A stretch of 64,000 nt of DNA from Gammaproteobacteria bacterium (GCA_021772915.1 JAJFLB010000009.1:1-64000), one strand, 5' to 3'. Positions 37,972 to 47,561 are shown, counted from the stretch's first letter. Translations and numbers: made by a program. Notes: generated by a model not told the origin, from the sequence alone.

Positions 37972-39852
37972 TTATTTCGACGTACCGAGCTGATTTTCGA
38001 TTGCGGTAATGGTCAGGGGGTGATACTTGCTACGTGCTGCCGCGAACAACTCACGTGCCAGGTCAGCGTCTTCGCCATTTTCTGCCAATGCCCTGTACAC
38101 AACGTTAATCAACCGGGTACGTCCATAACGGTTCAGGTGGGCCTCGAGGGCCTTGTAGGCAGGCATATGTCGCCGTGTTGCAACCTGTATGAACCAGGCG
38201 CGGCCAATTTCAGCATTACGTGTTCCACTGAAGTCAAACGTTTCATCGAGCTCGTCCATCTGTGTCTGCTGCAGGTCAGAGGGCAGGTTATTGATAAAGT
38301 ACACCGCCGCTTGCGGACTCCATTGCGACATGGGGATATCCTCGACGGAAAGCTCACCCGTGGCCCATGCCTTGGCCATGCTTTCAGCTTCTGTGAGGGT
38401 CTTTGAATGGGGAATCGGGGCATCACCAGGGAGGCCCGGCTGGAAAAGCCACTCCTGTGCCTGAGAACGGCTGAACCTGCCGGGAAATTCTTGCAACAGG
38501 TTGTCGTCCAGATATTCGAGAAATTGCTCCGTGGCGATGGACTGGAAGGCAAAGTGATTGAAGTAATCTACCAGGAACGGGTCGAAAGTTTCACGCCCGA
38601 AAATATGCTCCAGGTGCTCCAGGAACAGCTGGCCTTTGTGGTAATGCAGACTACCCTGGGACCGGTCGGGGTTTTCCAATCGCTCCACCGGTGCCAGCGC
38701 CTGCATGGGTGGACTGACGGTTTCAAGCCCCTGCTGTAGTTCCCGATAGGACAATACACGCTCTTCATCCGCGCGTGCTTTTCCAAACAGCACCTCCATC
38801 AAACGCGCATCAAGATAACTGGTAATGCCTTCATTCAGCCAGATGTCTCGCCAGGTCTTGTTGCTGACCATGTTGCCGGACCAAGAGTGCGCCAGCTCAT
38901 GCGCAATCAACGACACCAGGCTTTGGTCACCAGCCAGTACGCTGGGCGTGATGAAGGACAGTCTCGGGTTCTCCATACCGCCAAAGGGAAAACTTGGTGG
39001 CAGGATCAGAAGGTCGTAGCGGCCCCATTGGTAGGGACCATACATTGTTGCGGCTGTGTCGAGCATTTGCTGGGTGCTGGCAAACTCGAAGGTGGAAGCC
39101 GCCAAGATTTCGGGTTCTGTGTAAACACCCGTTTGTCCACCTATAGATGCAAAGTAAATATTGCCCACGGCAATCGCCAGCAAGTAGGACGGTATGGGTT
39201 GTGGCATATTGAAGTGGTATTCACCATTGCGTTTGGTTTGCGGGTCATTATCAGCACTCATGACCGCAAGCAGATCGGCCGGTGTATGGATGGTGGCGTT
39301 GTAGGTTATGCGCACCGAGGGCGTGTCCTGTAACGGAACCCAGCTACGGGCATGGATGGACTGGGACTGGCTGAACATAAACGGGTGCTCACCCCCGGCG
39401 GTGAGTGCCGGGGGCAGCCATTGCAGTGCGGAAGCTTTTGGATCCGTCTTGTATTGGATGGTCACGAGTATGGATGGCGCACTACCCAGGCTTTCAGGCA
39501 GGGTGATTTTCAGGGCCTCACCCAGTACCGGGTCGCTTGGCATTAACTGAAAGTTTGCCGTCACGGCTACATTGTTCTCGCCTGCTACCGTAATGTTGCC
39601 GATATGCAGAGAACGGCTGTCGAGAAAAATTTCCGTAGCTGCCGGGTCCAGACGGCTCATTTTCAGTGTGGCCGTGCCCGCCAGTTCCTGCCGGTCAAAA
39701 TCAACCTGTAAATCCAGCTGCAGGTGCTCGGTGACAAATTGTCGTGTATTGGCATAAGAAAAATAGTCGTGACCAAGGTCGACCACGGACTCTTTTGGAG
39801 AGCAGGATACGAGCAGAAAAACGGGTGACAACCAAACACATAAACGCGACAT
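37972..39852 (-). CDS. M1-family zinc aminopeptidase (LTA4-hydrolase-like), lipoprotein
   Basis: A 626-residue exported peptidase. Lipoprotein signal LLVSCSPK (cysteine at residue 17), a beta-sheet N-terminal domain, then the catalytic domain with the exopeptidase motif FGGMENPR, zinc motif HELAHSWSGN and NEG 18 residues later as the third ligand. The C-terminal helical domain ends in the pattern of leukotriene A4 hydrolase family members (HLNRYGRTRL, HPLTITAIE). It should trim N-terminal residues from peptides at the cell envelope. Divergent from mtnA. Fits with the other peptidases and the POT transporter of the window. Confidence 0.92.
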   Translation of the reverse strand: MSRLCVWLSPVFLLVSCSPKESVVDLGHDYFSYANTRQFVTEHLQLDLQVDFDRQELAGTATLKMSRLDPAATEIFLDSRSLHIGNITVAGENNVAVTANFQLMPSDPVLGEALKITLPESLGSAPSILVTIQYKTDPKASALQWLPPALTAGGEHPFMFSQSQSIHARSWVPLQDTPSVRITYNATIHTPADLLAVMSADNDPQTKRNGEYHFNMPQPIPSYLLAIAVGNIYFASIGGQTGVYTEPEILAASTFEFASTQQMLDTAATMYGPYQWGRYDLLILPPSFPFGGMENPRLSFITPSVLAGDQSLVSLIAHELAHSWSGNMVSNKTWRDIWLNEGITSYLDARLMEVLFGKARADEERVLSYRELQQGLETVSPPMQALAPVERLENPDRSQGSLHYHKGQLFLEHLEHIFGRETFDPFLVDYFNHFAFQSIATEQFLEYLDDNLLQEFPGRFSRSQAQEWLFQPGLPGDAPIPHSKTLTEAESMAKAWATGELSVEDIPMSQWSPQAAVYFINNLPSDLQQTQMDELDETFDFSGTRNAEIGRAWFIQVATRRHMPAYKALEAHLNRYGRTRLINVVYRALAENGEDADLARELFAAARSKYHPLTITAIENQLGTSK

Positions 39853-39945
39853 AGAATGTTTCCATTGATGATCGGGTTGGCAAGTATAAAGAAATAGCAG
39901 ATTGGTTTTAAGTCCGACTGAAGCATGAGATGCTACGATCTGTAT

Positions 39946-41055
39946 ATGAAAGTAAATGACAAAGCTTACCGCTCTATCTGGCTAAACGAAGACGGATGGT
40001 CGGTGGACATCATCGACCAGACCCGTTTACCACATGAGTTCATCATCAAGACCTTGCAAAACCTGGAAGATGCGGCTGAAGCAATTGCCGTGATGCGTGT
40101 ACGTGGTGCACCCCTCATTGGTGCGACTGCAGCCTACGGGGTGGCTTTGGCGTTGCGTCAAAACCCAACTGCTACGCACCTGGTTGAGACTTGCGAAACG
40201 CTGCTCGCTACACGTCCAACGGCGGTAAATCTGCGTTGGGCGTTGGCCAAAGCACAGAGGTTACTCTCTGGCTTGCCGAGGGAGCAACGGGTAGAGAAGG
40301 CCTACGTGATGGCAGCAGATATTTGCAATGAAGACGTTGCGATCAATCAGGCTATTGGTCGTCATGGCCTGGATGTTATTCGCAGGTTGTGGCAGAAAAA
40401 ACCAGATGATTCCGGAGCCTTTCAAATACTGACCCACTGCAATGCCGGTTGGTTGGCCACCGTGGATTGGGGTACGGCACTGGCAGTTATCTACAAGGCA
40501 CATAATGAAGGCATTCCGTTGCATGTGTGGGTGGATGAAACCCGGCCGCGAAACCAAGGGGCAGCACTGACCGCGTGGGAGCTGGCGGCCCACGGTGTAC
40601 CACACGATGTTGTTGTTGATAATGTCGGTGGTCACCTGATGCAGCATGCTCAGGTAGATATGTGTATTACAGGTACCGACCGAACCGCTCGAAATGGTGA
40701 TGTCTGCAACAAAATTGGTACTTACCTGAAAGCACTGGCAGCGAAGGACAATGGTGTGCCGTTTTACGTTGCCCTGCCCGGTCCAACCATCGACTGGCAA
40801 ACGAAAGATGGCCTCAATGAAATCCCGATCGAAATACGTGACAGCACGGAAGTAACCCACGTTGCAGGCAAAAACACGGCCGGGGAAGTTGACCGTGTGC
40901 AAATTACACCCGATGGGGTCAGTGCCTGTAACTTTGCTTTTGATGTCACGCCCGCCCGGCTGGTGACTGGCTTGATTACCGAACGTGGGATATGTGAGGC
41001 CAGTGAAGCTGGCTTACTGGACCTCTACCCGGAACGGAAGGGACAAACAGCATGA
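39946..41055 (+). CDS. mtnA: S-methyl-5-thioribose-1-phosphate isomerase
   Basis: A 369-residue enzyme of methionine salvage, converting 5-methylthioribose-1-phosphate to 5-methylthioribulose-1-phosphate. Motifs: MRVRGAPLIGATAAYG, THCNAGWLATVDWGTAL (catalytic Cys), ETRPRNQGAAL, and CITGTDRTARNGDVCNKIGTY with the catalytic Asp. The usual GADR is GTDR here. Family homologues begin near KVNDKAYRSI, so I take the ATG at 39946. An in-frame ATG at 39925 has no better site. No mtnK or mtnP lies nearby. The convergent kinase downstream is of another subfamily. Confidence 0.94.
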   Translation: MKVNDKAYRSIWLNEDGWSVDIIDQTRLPHEFIIKTLQNLEDAAEAIAVMRVRGAPLIGATAAYGVALALRQNPTATHLVETCETLLATRPTAVNLRWALAKAQRLLSGLPREQRVEKAYVMAADICNEDVAINQAIGRHGLDVIRRLWQKKPDDSGAFQILTHCNAGWLATVDWGTALAVIYKAHNEGIPLHVWVDETRPRNQGAALTAWELAAHGVPHDVVVDNVGGHLMQHAQVDMCITGTDRTARNGDVCNKIGTYLKALAAKDNGVPFYVALPGPTIDWQTKDGLNEIPIEIRDSTEVTHVAGKNTAGEVDRVQITPDGVSACNFAFDVTPARLVTGLITERGICEASEAGLLDLYPERKGQTA

Positions 41056-41120
41056 CTGCAGGTTGCAATCAAAGCAATGCATAAAGCCTGGCAATTGAGG
41101 ACTTGAGGTTGTGAGCTGAA

Positions 41121-42182
41121 TCAATCGGTTTTTTGCCTGTGGTCCACATTGCACGCTTTATCAATCCGCTGTCGTGCCTCATCTGTGCTCAGTTGGGTGA
41201 AGTTGAGGAGGTGACGCCTGGCCGACTCGTAGCTGATCATCAGGTATTGTCGGTTGTGTGGAAACAGTTTAGTCCTGTACGCCATGATAACCAACGTTGT
41301 CACCAGGCGTGTCCTGATCAGGTCAACAAGCAAGTCCATCTCGGCGTCTTGTAGCGGGCACACACTGTGATAGCCTGCGATCACGGGTAGCGCCCCTGCG
41401 AGAGGATCATCAGTACTTGCCAGCTGATAAGCTGCGGCTACAGCCAGATCGATAATCAATGGGGACTTGACGAGGTCTCCGAAGTCAATAATACCGCTGA
41501 TGCGGTGCAGGTTGGTTTTATCCAGCAAAATGTTATCCGGATTGAGGTCATTGTGGATAACCTGTGTCCGCAAGACCAGCAGCTTGGCCTGTACATGGTT
41601 ATCGAACCGGTCCAGCGTGTGTTCGATCGATTGCCGCAAATCGGAATCTTCAGTGTTTAACAGCAATTCGCGCAGTCCGGATGCATGCTTCATATCCCAC
41701 AACAAGGGCGGGTTTGAGCCCGGGTGATCAAAACCCTGGAGCGCCTGACCCAGCCGTGCCAGTAGCTTGCCAATTGTGTCGGCCAATAGCGGGTCGTTTG
41801 TCGTTTCATGTAACGGCGTGCCATCCAGCCAACTGAACAAGCGCACCATGTGGGTTTTGCCGTCTCGTTCAAGCTTGCAGTGCAATTGGCCATTACGGTT
41901 GGGTATGACCCTCGGCACAGGGATTGTTGCGTCCTGCGTGGCAATATGGCGTAGCGCCCCGGATTGGAACTCGATGGTTGACAGTTGTTCGGCATGGTTG
42001 GCAAATTTCAACGTATAGCGTTGGTCATTGTCACCTTCCAGGTGAAAATTTTGATCCCGCTCACTGTCCAGTAATTTGGCCTGTGCACAAATGTCAAAGT
42101 AGTCTGCGGCAATAAGTACCGCGTCAGCCGGTGTGAATGTTGGCGGTGTGGTTGTCAATAAACTGTGGATTTCGGCCCGCAT
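41121..42182 (-). CDS. APH-fold phosphotransferase, hydroxylysine kinase-like
   Basis: A 353-residue kinase of the aminoglycoside phosphotransferase fold. Catalytic loop VIHNDLNPDNILLD, metal site GIIDFGDLVKSP, and N-terminal phrase LDSERDQNFHLEGD. The last is typical of the hydroxylysine kinase / class III aminotransferase-associated group rather than homoserine kinase or MtnK. Likely cytoplasmic. Its substrate cannot be decided. A small hydroxylated amino acid is plausible, since the window also has a hydroxyproline pathway, but that is speculation. Convergent with mtnA, 65 bp apart. Confidence 0.8.
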   Translation of the reverse strand: MRAEIHSLLTTTPPTFTPADAVLIAADYFDICAQAKLLDSERDQNFHLEGDNDQRYTLKFANHAEQLSTIEFQSGALRHIATQDATIPVPRVIPNRNGQLHCKLERDGKTHMVRLFSWLDGTPLHETTNDPLLADTIGKLLARLGQALQGFDHPGSNPPLLWDMKHASGLRELLLNTEDSDLRQSIEHTLDRFDNHVQAKLLVLRTQVIHNDLNPDNILLDKTNLHRISGIIDFGDLVKSPLIIDLAVAAAYQLASTDDPLAGALPVIAGYHSVCPLQDAEMDLLVDLIRTRLVTTLVIMAYRTKLFPHNRQYLMISYESARRHLLNFTQLSTDEARQRIDKACNVDHRQKTD

Positions 42183-42320
42183 ATTGAGATGGTATCTGCA
42201 TCGTGTCGGTGATTACAATACATTGTGGGATCCGTCGTTCCAGGCTCCGTGGGTGTGCTAAGGTCGATTTCTTGTAAACAGCTCTGTGGTCGGGGAAAGT
42301 AAAGTAGGAAGGAAGACAAT

Positions 42321-42755
42321 ATGGAAGGCAAGCTTACATTCTCGATTTTGCAGGAGGGCCATGAAGGACCAATCGGAGAGGATTGGCGTTACTGGATAGA
42401 GGCCAAGGCATTTAACCAGGGTCTGAAGGGCAAAGGCACGATCAAGGTCAAAAAACACGTCTTGCCTTCCGGGACTGTCCAGCAACCCCCCGGCCCGCCA
42501 GCACCGATAGAAATCCCCGTAGGTGAGTGTGGACTGCCGGTTAAAATCAGGCTGACACTGGAAGCGACCGAAGTCGACCTGTTCAGAAACGACGTTGGCA
42601 AGTCAGCTATTGACGTGACCCTGCAATGCCCGGGGCCAGGAGAAGTTCCGTTGGTTCATGAAAAGGAAGTGACCGTTGCCGTGGTTGAGTCACCCGCCAT
42701 TACCGGCGAAACCTCCATCATTACTGTAACCTTGAGGTTGGTGCTAAGCTGCTGA
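42321..42755 (+). CDS. Hypothetical 144-residue protein
   Basis: I do not recognise this family. The gene has a strong ribosome-binding site (GGAAGGAAG, 6 nt before ATG), which supports it as real. The product has no signal peptide or membrane segment. A Pro-rich turn QQPPGPPAPIEIP lies near residues 54-66, followed by a stretch of alternating beta-like strands (IRLTLEATEVDLF, VTVAVVESP, SIITVTLRLVLSC) and two cysteines plus one at the C terminus. A beta-sandwich is likely. Stands between a kinase and a channel gene that both point away or towards it. Confidence 0.7.
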   Translation: MEGKLTFSILQEGHEGPIGEDWRYWIEAKAFNQGLKGKGTIKVKKHVLPSGTVQQPPGPPAPIEIPVGECGLPVKIRLTLEATEVDLFRNDVGKSAIDVTLQCPGPGEVPLVHEKEVTVAVVESPAITGETSIITVTLRLVLSC

Positions 42756-42790
42756 TCTGCTGTACCCTGGGCTAGCTACGGGTGGGCGGA

Positions 42791-44038
42791 TTAACGACCG
42801 GTGAGTGCCCGAAAGTCTCCTCCCGCCGGGTTCTGGAAGACACCAAGTTCAAATTCCGGCAACACCGCCAGAATGTGATCGAATATATCCGCCTGGATGG
42901 CCTCATAACTAATCCAGCTTTTGTCTTTGCAAAAAACATATATCTCAATCGGCAGGCCATGCTCGGTCGGCCGTAGTTGCCGCACCAGAAATGTCATGGC
43001 CGGGTTGATCTCCGGGTGACTACGCAGGTATGCCTGTACGTAAGCCCTGAAGGTCCCAATGTTAGTCATACGTCGACCATTGGCCAGACTTGCGTTGTCC
43101 ACTTCCGCTGCGGTGTTAAAGGCTTCCAGGTCTTTTTTCTTGCTTTCAATGTAGGCGGAAATATATTGAATTTTCTCAAACCGTTCCAACATCTGCTCGT
43201 CACAAAAACGAATGGTGTTCATGTCAATGTTTACCGAGCGTTTGATACGCCGGCCATCTGACGCCTGCATGCCACGCCAGTTTTTGAACGACTCGCTGAT
43301 CAATGCGTAAGTCGGGATCGTGGTGATTGTTTTATCAAAGTTTTGTACTTTTACGGTGGTGAGCGTGACCTCCATCACATCGCCGTCGGCTCCATATCTT
43401 GGCATCTCGATCCAGTCGCCGTGCGCCACCATCCGGTTTGCAGTGAGTTGGATGCCAGCTACGAAGCCAAGTATCGAGTCCCGGAATATCAGCATCAGTA
43501 CCGCGGTGAGGGCGCCAAGTCCACTCAGCAGGTAAATGGGTGTCTTGTTCAGAATGATTGAAATCGTAAAGATGACCGCAAAGAAATAAAGCAGGAGTTT
43601 CAATACCTGGACAAACCCCTTAATCGGAATCTCTTTGGAAATCTCGTAAGAGCGGTAAACATCAATGACTGCATTCAGGGCAGAATCCAGCACCAACATC
43701 AGCAGGATGATCATGTAAATGAGGGTGGCGCTGGTGACCATGGAGATGGTTTGATCCAGTCCGGCAAGCGCCATGGGGGTGAGCACATAGATAACCATCG
43801 CCGGGGCAAGTCGTGCCAGACGGTTCAGTACTTTTTGACCCAGTACCGCGTCATCCCACTTTGTTTTGGTCCTGGAGACGACAAAAGCGAGTGCGGTCAA
43901 TACAAAGTGCTTCGCAATACGATTGATGATAATGCTCAAAATCAGCACACCGACAAAAACACCGACACGTGAAAAATAAAACGCGAGGTTTTCGCCGATG
44001 CCGTGGCCTAGTAACCAGTTTTGCAGTAAATCCAACAT
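42791..44038 (-). CDS. ybdG: Mechanosensitive ion channel, YbdG (MscM) type
   Basis: A 415-residue MscS-superfamily channel, the same length as E. coli YbdG and with its conserved core: GDWIEMPRYGADGDVMEVTLTT, NFDKTITTIPT, NWRGMQASDGRRIKRS, RRMTNIGTFRAY, LVRQL, and QADIFDHILAV. About five N-terminal helices, then the MscS beta domain. The frame extends to 44119, but the ATG at 44038 has AGGAAG 9 nt upstream and begins like YbdG. Releases solutes on mild osmotic downshift. Stands alone. Confidence 0.93.
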   Translation of the reverse strand: MLDLLQNWLLGHGIGENLAFYFSRVGVFVGVLILSIIINRIAKHFVLTALAFVVSRTKTKWDDAVLGQKVLNRLARLAPAMVIYVLTPMALAGLDQTISMVTSATLIYMIILLMLVLDSALNAVIDVYRSYEISKEIPIKGFVQVLKLLLYFFAVIFTISIILNKTPIYLLSGLGALTAVLMLIFRDSILGFVAGIQLTANRMVAHGDWIEMPRYGADGDVMEVTLTTVKVQNFDKTITTIPTYALISESFKNWRGMQASDGRRIKRSVNIDMNTIRFCDEQMLERFEKIQYISAYIESKKKDLEAFNTAAEVDNASLANGRRMTNIGTFRAYVQAYLRSHPEINPAMTFLVRQLRPTEHGLPIEIYVFCKDKSWISYEAIQADIFDHILAVLPEFELGVFQNPAGGDFRALTGR

Positions 44039-44214
44039 GAAAGTCCACTTCCTTGATGACGGAACCAGGAGTTCCTCGCAACAAAAACAAGCACACAACA
44101 GTGCGCTCGTGCTGAGCATGGCAAACTCTCAAAAGCCGGTCAAGGCATTAGCGCGCTTTAAGGAATAACCTGGACCCGATGGGTCGGAGACAGGCTGTTT
44201 TGTAGACTCGCTGA

Positions 44215-44433
44215 GCGAGACTTTGCCGTCAGGCACGGTGTAAAATAAGCACAGAGCTCCATCCGGAGTCACTCCTGCTGCCAGAGAGATTGACAATGTG
44301 TTGCGATCCGCATGCGCTTATCGATTGGCTGAAAACTATCCGCAATGCGGGTGTAACACTACCGGCATGGATTGGTCTGCCAGGGGTTGCCGATATGAGC
44401 AGACTGGTTTCAGGCATTTACAAAGCTCCGTGA
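44215..44433 (+). pseudogene. Remnant of methylenetetrahydrofolate reductase (metF-like)
   Basis: An open stretch encodes, from 44296, a run resembling the C-terminal barrel strands of the MTHFR family: TMCCDPHALIDWL, IRNAGVTLPAWIG and LPGVADMSRLV. Compare the family pattern QMCFDPxxLxxWL then LPVxxGLPGxxD. It ends in TGA at 44431-44433, sharing one base with the next ATG. Upstream it stays open only to 44215, too short for a 280-residue enzyme, and the start and the last helices are missing. I infer a decayed or truncated metF homologue. A short functional protein (from ATG 44296) is not excluded. Confidence 0.5.
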
Positions 44434-45971
44434 TGAGCATCGTGCGCAGGGGTAGAAAGGCCCGCCAGAATAACCCACCCGTGGCCAGTGCGGTAAGGGC
44501 GGGTTTACCGGGCGGTCGGTACCGACCACTTACCCGTGCGGATGAGAAGCAAATTCACCACACGATATTAGAAGTGCTTGAGAACATTGGTATGGGTGAC
44601 CCGATCCCGGTGGTGAAGGAGTGTGCACTCAAACGGGGCTGCTTCATTAACGATCAGGAGCGCTTGTGTTTTCCAAAGGGCCTGGTCGAGGATATTATCG
44701 CCAGTGCTCCCGGGGACATTCAGTTCCTGGGACGTGACCCAAAGCACGACCTGGAGATTGGCGGTCCCCGTGTACATACCTATGGTGGTGGGGAAGCGGT
44801 CAACATGCTGGATGTGGGTGCGGCCACGTATCGCCCGTCGACGCTACCTGATATTTATGATGCGGCACGACTCACAGACCGGATGGAGCACATTCATGCC
44901 TTTTCACGGCTGGTAGTGGCTACCGAAATCGAAAACCAGCTTACCTGCGATATTAATACGGCCTATGCCAGTGTGGCCGGGACCAGCAAACACACGGCCC
45001 TGACTTTTAACGATGCAGCCCACGTGCAACCCACGCTGGAAATGCTGTATTTGATTGCCGGTGGAGAGGATAAGTTTCACCAGCGACCATTTTGCCATGG
45101 TGGCGGTTGTCCGGTTATCTCACCCTTGCGCTACGGCAAAGAAAATAGTGAAGTATGTGTGGAATCCATCAAGTTTGGTGCACCTGTTTGGGTCGTCGTG
45201 GCCCCACAGGCGGGTGCAACGGCCCCTGCGGCCTTGGCCGGTGCTGTGGCTCAGTCCGTGGCTGAAGCGCTCGCGGCGCTGTTAATGGTAAATGTTGTGG
45301 AGCCAGGGTTCCCGGTCATTGTGGGTTCCTGGCCATTCGTATCTGATCTGCGCACGGGGGCATTCACGGGTGGCAGTGGTGAAGAGGCACTGGTAAGTGC
45401 TGCTGCGGCCCAGATGATAAATTTCTACGGTTTGCCCAGCTCCGTTGGTGCCGGTATGACCGACTCCAAGCTACCGGATTACCAGGCTGGGTACGAAAAA
45501 GCATTGGCCATTGCACTGGCGGCGCAAAGCGGCTGTAACAATGTGTCCGAGTCATCCGGTATGTTGGGGGGCCTGATGGCCTTGTCTCTGGAATCCCTGG
45601 TGATCGACAATGATCTGCTGGGTTCTGTTTTGCGCACGGTGCGCGGGATAGAAGTCAACGAGGAAACGCTGTCTTACAAAGTTATGGAGCAGGTAGTGCA
45701 GGGTGAAGGACATTACCTGCGGGCGCCTCAAACCCTGGATCTTATGCGCACTGAGTATGAGTATCCGGCCCTGATGGATCGCAACACACCAGGAGAGTGG
45801 GAGGCTGCGGGTTCACCGGATATCCGTCGGCAGGCAGGTGAGCGGGTGAAATCTATTTTGTCCAGCCATTATCCGAAGTACATCGATCCGGCAATAGATG
45901 CAAAGGTTCGTGAGCAATACCCAATCCTGTTGCCCAGGGAAATGATGGGCGTGGCCAGTGGCCGATGGTGA
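44433..45971 (+). CDS. Trimethylamine methyltransferase (MttB) family protein, non-pyrrolysine
   Basis: A 512-residue TIM-barrel methyltransferase of the MttB superfamily. Landmarks: QIHHTILEVLENIGMGDPIP, VHTYGGGEAVNMLD, FCHGGGCPVISPL, QAGATAPAALAG, WPFVSDLRTGAFTGGSGEEAL, GMTDSKLPDYQAG and the C-terminal DRNTPGEWEAAGSPD. The frame has no in-frame amber codon, so it belongs to the group (MtgB-like) that demethylates quaternary amines such as glycine betaine rather than trimethylamine. The ATG at 44433 overlaps the metF-like stop by 1 nt. Followed by its paralogue and the corrinoid protein that would accept the methyl group. Substrate unknown. Confidence 0.9.
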   Translation: MSIVRRGRKARQNNPPVASAVRAGLPGGRYRPLTRADEKQIHHTILEVLENIGMGDPIPVVKECALKRGCFINDQERLCFPKGLVEDIIASAPGDIQFLGRDPKHDLEIGGPRVHTYGGGEAVNMLDVGAATYRPSTLPDIYDAARLTDRMEHIHAFSRLVVATEIENQLTCDINTAYASVAGTSKHTALTFNDAAHVQPTLEMLYLIAGGEDKFHQRPFCHGGGCPVISPLRYGKENSEVCVESIKFGAPVWVVVAPQAGATAPAALAGAVAQSVAEALAALLMVNVVEPGFPVIVGSWPFVSDLRTGAFTGGSGEEALVSAAAAQMINFYGLPSSVGAGMTDSKLPDYQAGYEKALAIALAAQSGCNNVSESSGMLGGLMALSLESLVIDNDLLGSVLRTVRGIEVNEETLSYKVMEQVVQGEGHYLRAPQTLDLMRTEYEYPALMDRNTPGEWEAAGSPDIRRQAGERVKSILSSHYPKYIDPAIDAKVREQYPILLPREMMGVASGRW

Positions 45972-45986
45972 AAGGTGACTGAAACA

Positions 45987-47561
45987 ATGAAAGGCAAAAC
46001 GCACCCACGCCGTAGTGGCGGGCGGGGGGCGAGACATGCGCTACGTGCAGCAGGCGTCAGTGGACAAGCCGTGCAACCGGGTATGCGTGGCGGGGCATAC
46101 AAACCGCTGAGCGAAAAGGATATTGGGCAAATTTACAACACGGCCCTGGAACTGCTTGAAAATGTCGGGGTTGGGGATCCGATTCCCGAAATATTGCACT
46201 ACGCACTACCCGGTGGATGTGTTCTGGGGGAAGACAACCGGCTGCGGTTTCCACGTACACTGGTTGAAGACTTAATTGATATTTCAGCCAGGCAGTACGT
46301 GTGCTATGCACCCGATCCGGTTTTTGATAAACAGATCAGCGGAGAACGTGTATATTTTTCGACCGCCGGTGAAGCGGTAAGCATTCTTGATTATGAAAGC
46401 CAGTCTTTTCGTCCCACCAAGCTGGTTGACCTTTATGATGCCGCTCGTCTGGCGGATACGCTGGAGCATATCCATTCGTTCGGCCAGCCCTTTATCGCCG
46501 CAGAATACAGCGGTGACGTGTATGTTCACGACATCAACATTGCTTATGCTGAACTGGCTGGTACACGCAAGGCATTTTCCCTGGGTATCGCCGAAGTCGG
46601 TCACATTGAACCGATCATCGCCTTGTTTGATGCCTACCTGGGTGAAGAAGGTGGCTTTCTCAAACGTCCGTTTTGCACCATTGGCGGTTGTCCAATTGTC
46701 TCACCGCTACGTTTTGGCAAGGACAATGCACAGGTACTGGTCAAGCTGGCGGAGCTGGGGCTGGTGAGCGATGTCGCCGTGGCACCCCAGGCGGGGGCTA
46801 CCTCCCCGGCCGCACTGGCCGGAACATTGGCGCAGTGTTTTGCTGAGACCCTTGCCTGTATGGCCGTAGTGAATCTGGTGCGACCGGGCGCGGCCATCAA
46901 TTTTGGGATGTGGCCGTTTATTTCCGACCTTAGAACCGGCTCATTCACCGGGGGCAGTGGTGAAGCTGCATTGGTGATGGCGGCCACGGCGCAGCTCTGT
47001 AATCATTTTGGTTTTATCACCAGTGCCGCCTGTGGCATGACGGATTCAAAAACCATGGATACCCAGGCGGGTTTTGAAAAGGCGATTACCTCCACAGCAC
47101 TGGCATTGGCGGGGAGCAACCTGGTGTCAGCTTACCCCGGTATTGTCGGCGGCCTCATTGGCCAGTCATTCGAGGGTATGGTGATCGACAACGACATGCT
47201 GGGGAATGTACAACGACTACTGCGGGGCATCGAAGTAACCGAGGAAACACTGTCCTACGAGGTGATCAAGGAAGCCGTTTTCGGGAGTGGCCACTTCCTG
47301 AACCAACCACAGACACTGGAGCTGATGCAAACGGAATACCTGTACCCCGGCGTCTCTGATCGTCGGACACCCGGTGAGTGGGAAGCTGGCGAAAAAGAAG
47401 CTATTTACGAACTGGCACACAAACAGGTAAAGTGCGTACTGGCCAGCCATTACCCGGACTACATCAAACCGTCTGCCGATGCGAGAATCAGGGCCAACTT
47501 CCCGATCCGGCTCGCGCCAGAAGATATGCGTGCCGATAACGGCCGTTGGAAAGCAGACTAA
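45987..47561 (+). CDS. Second MttB-family methyltransferase, non-pyrrolysine
   Basis: A 524-residue paralogue of the preceding gene, with the same motifs (QIYNTALELLENVGVGDPIP, FCTIGGCPIVSPL, QAGATSPAALAG, WPFISDLRTGSFTGGSGEAAL, GMTDSKTMDTQAG, DRRTPGEWEAGE). Again no amber codon. Identity to the neighbour is high along the whole length, so this is an old tandem duplication. Differences around GGGC/IGGC in the first active-site loop may mean different substrates, or a hetero-oligomer. Start: GTG at 45975 or ATG at 45987. The ATG has GGTGA 8 nt upstream. 15 bp separate the genes. Confidence 0.9.
   Translation: MKGKTHPRRSGGRGARHALRAAGVSGQAVQPGMRGGAYKPLSEKDIGQIYNTALELLENVGVGDPIPEILHYALPGGCVLGEDNRLRFPRTLVEDLIDISARQYVCYAPDPVFDKQISGERVYFSTAGEAVSILDYESQSFRPTKLVDLYDAARLADTLEHIHSFGQPFIAAEYSGDVYVHDINIAYAELAGTRKAFSLGIAEVGHIEPIIALFDAYLGEEGGFLKRPFCTIGGCPIVSPLRFGKDNAQVLVKLAELGLVSDVAVAPQAGATSPAALAGTLAQCFAETLACMAVVNLVRPGAAINFGMWPFISDLRTGSFTGGSGEAALVMAATAQLCNHFGFITSAACGMTDSKTMDTQAGFEKAITSTALALAGSNLVSAYPGIVGGLIGQSFEGMVIDNDMLGNVQRLLRGIEVTEETLSYEVIKEAVFGSGHFLNQPQTLELMQTEYLYPGVSDRRTPGEWEAGEKEAIYELAHKQVKCVLASHYPDYIKPSADARIRANFPIRLAPEDMRADNGRWKAD

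Noticed and set aside
40261-40902. 213-codon minus-strand frame opposite mtnA
   Set aside because: mtnA is unmistakable on the plus strand; the antisense frame has no family or ribosome-binding site.
44120-44432. Cobalamin or glycine-type riboswitch before the MttB genes
   Set aside because: No conserved box was seen; the second half is explained better by the MTHFR-like reading frame.
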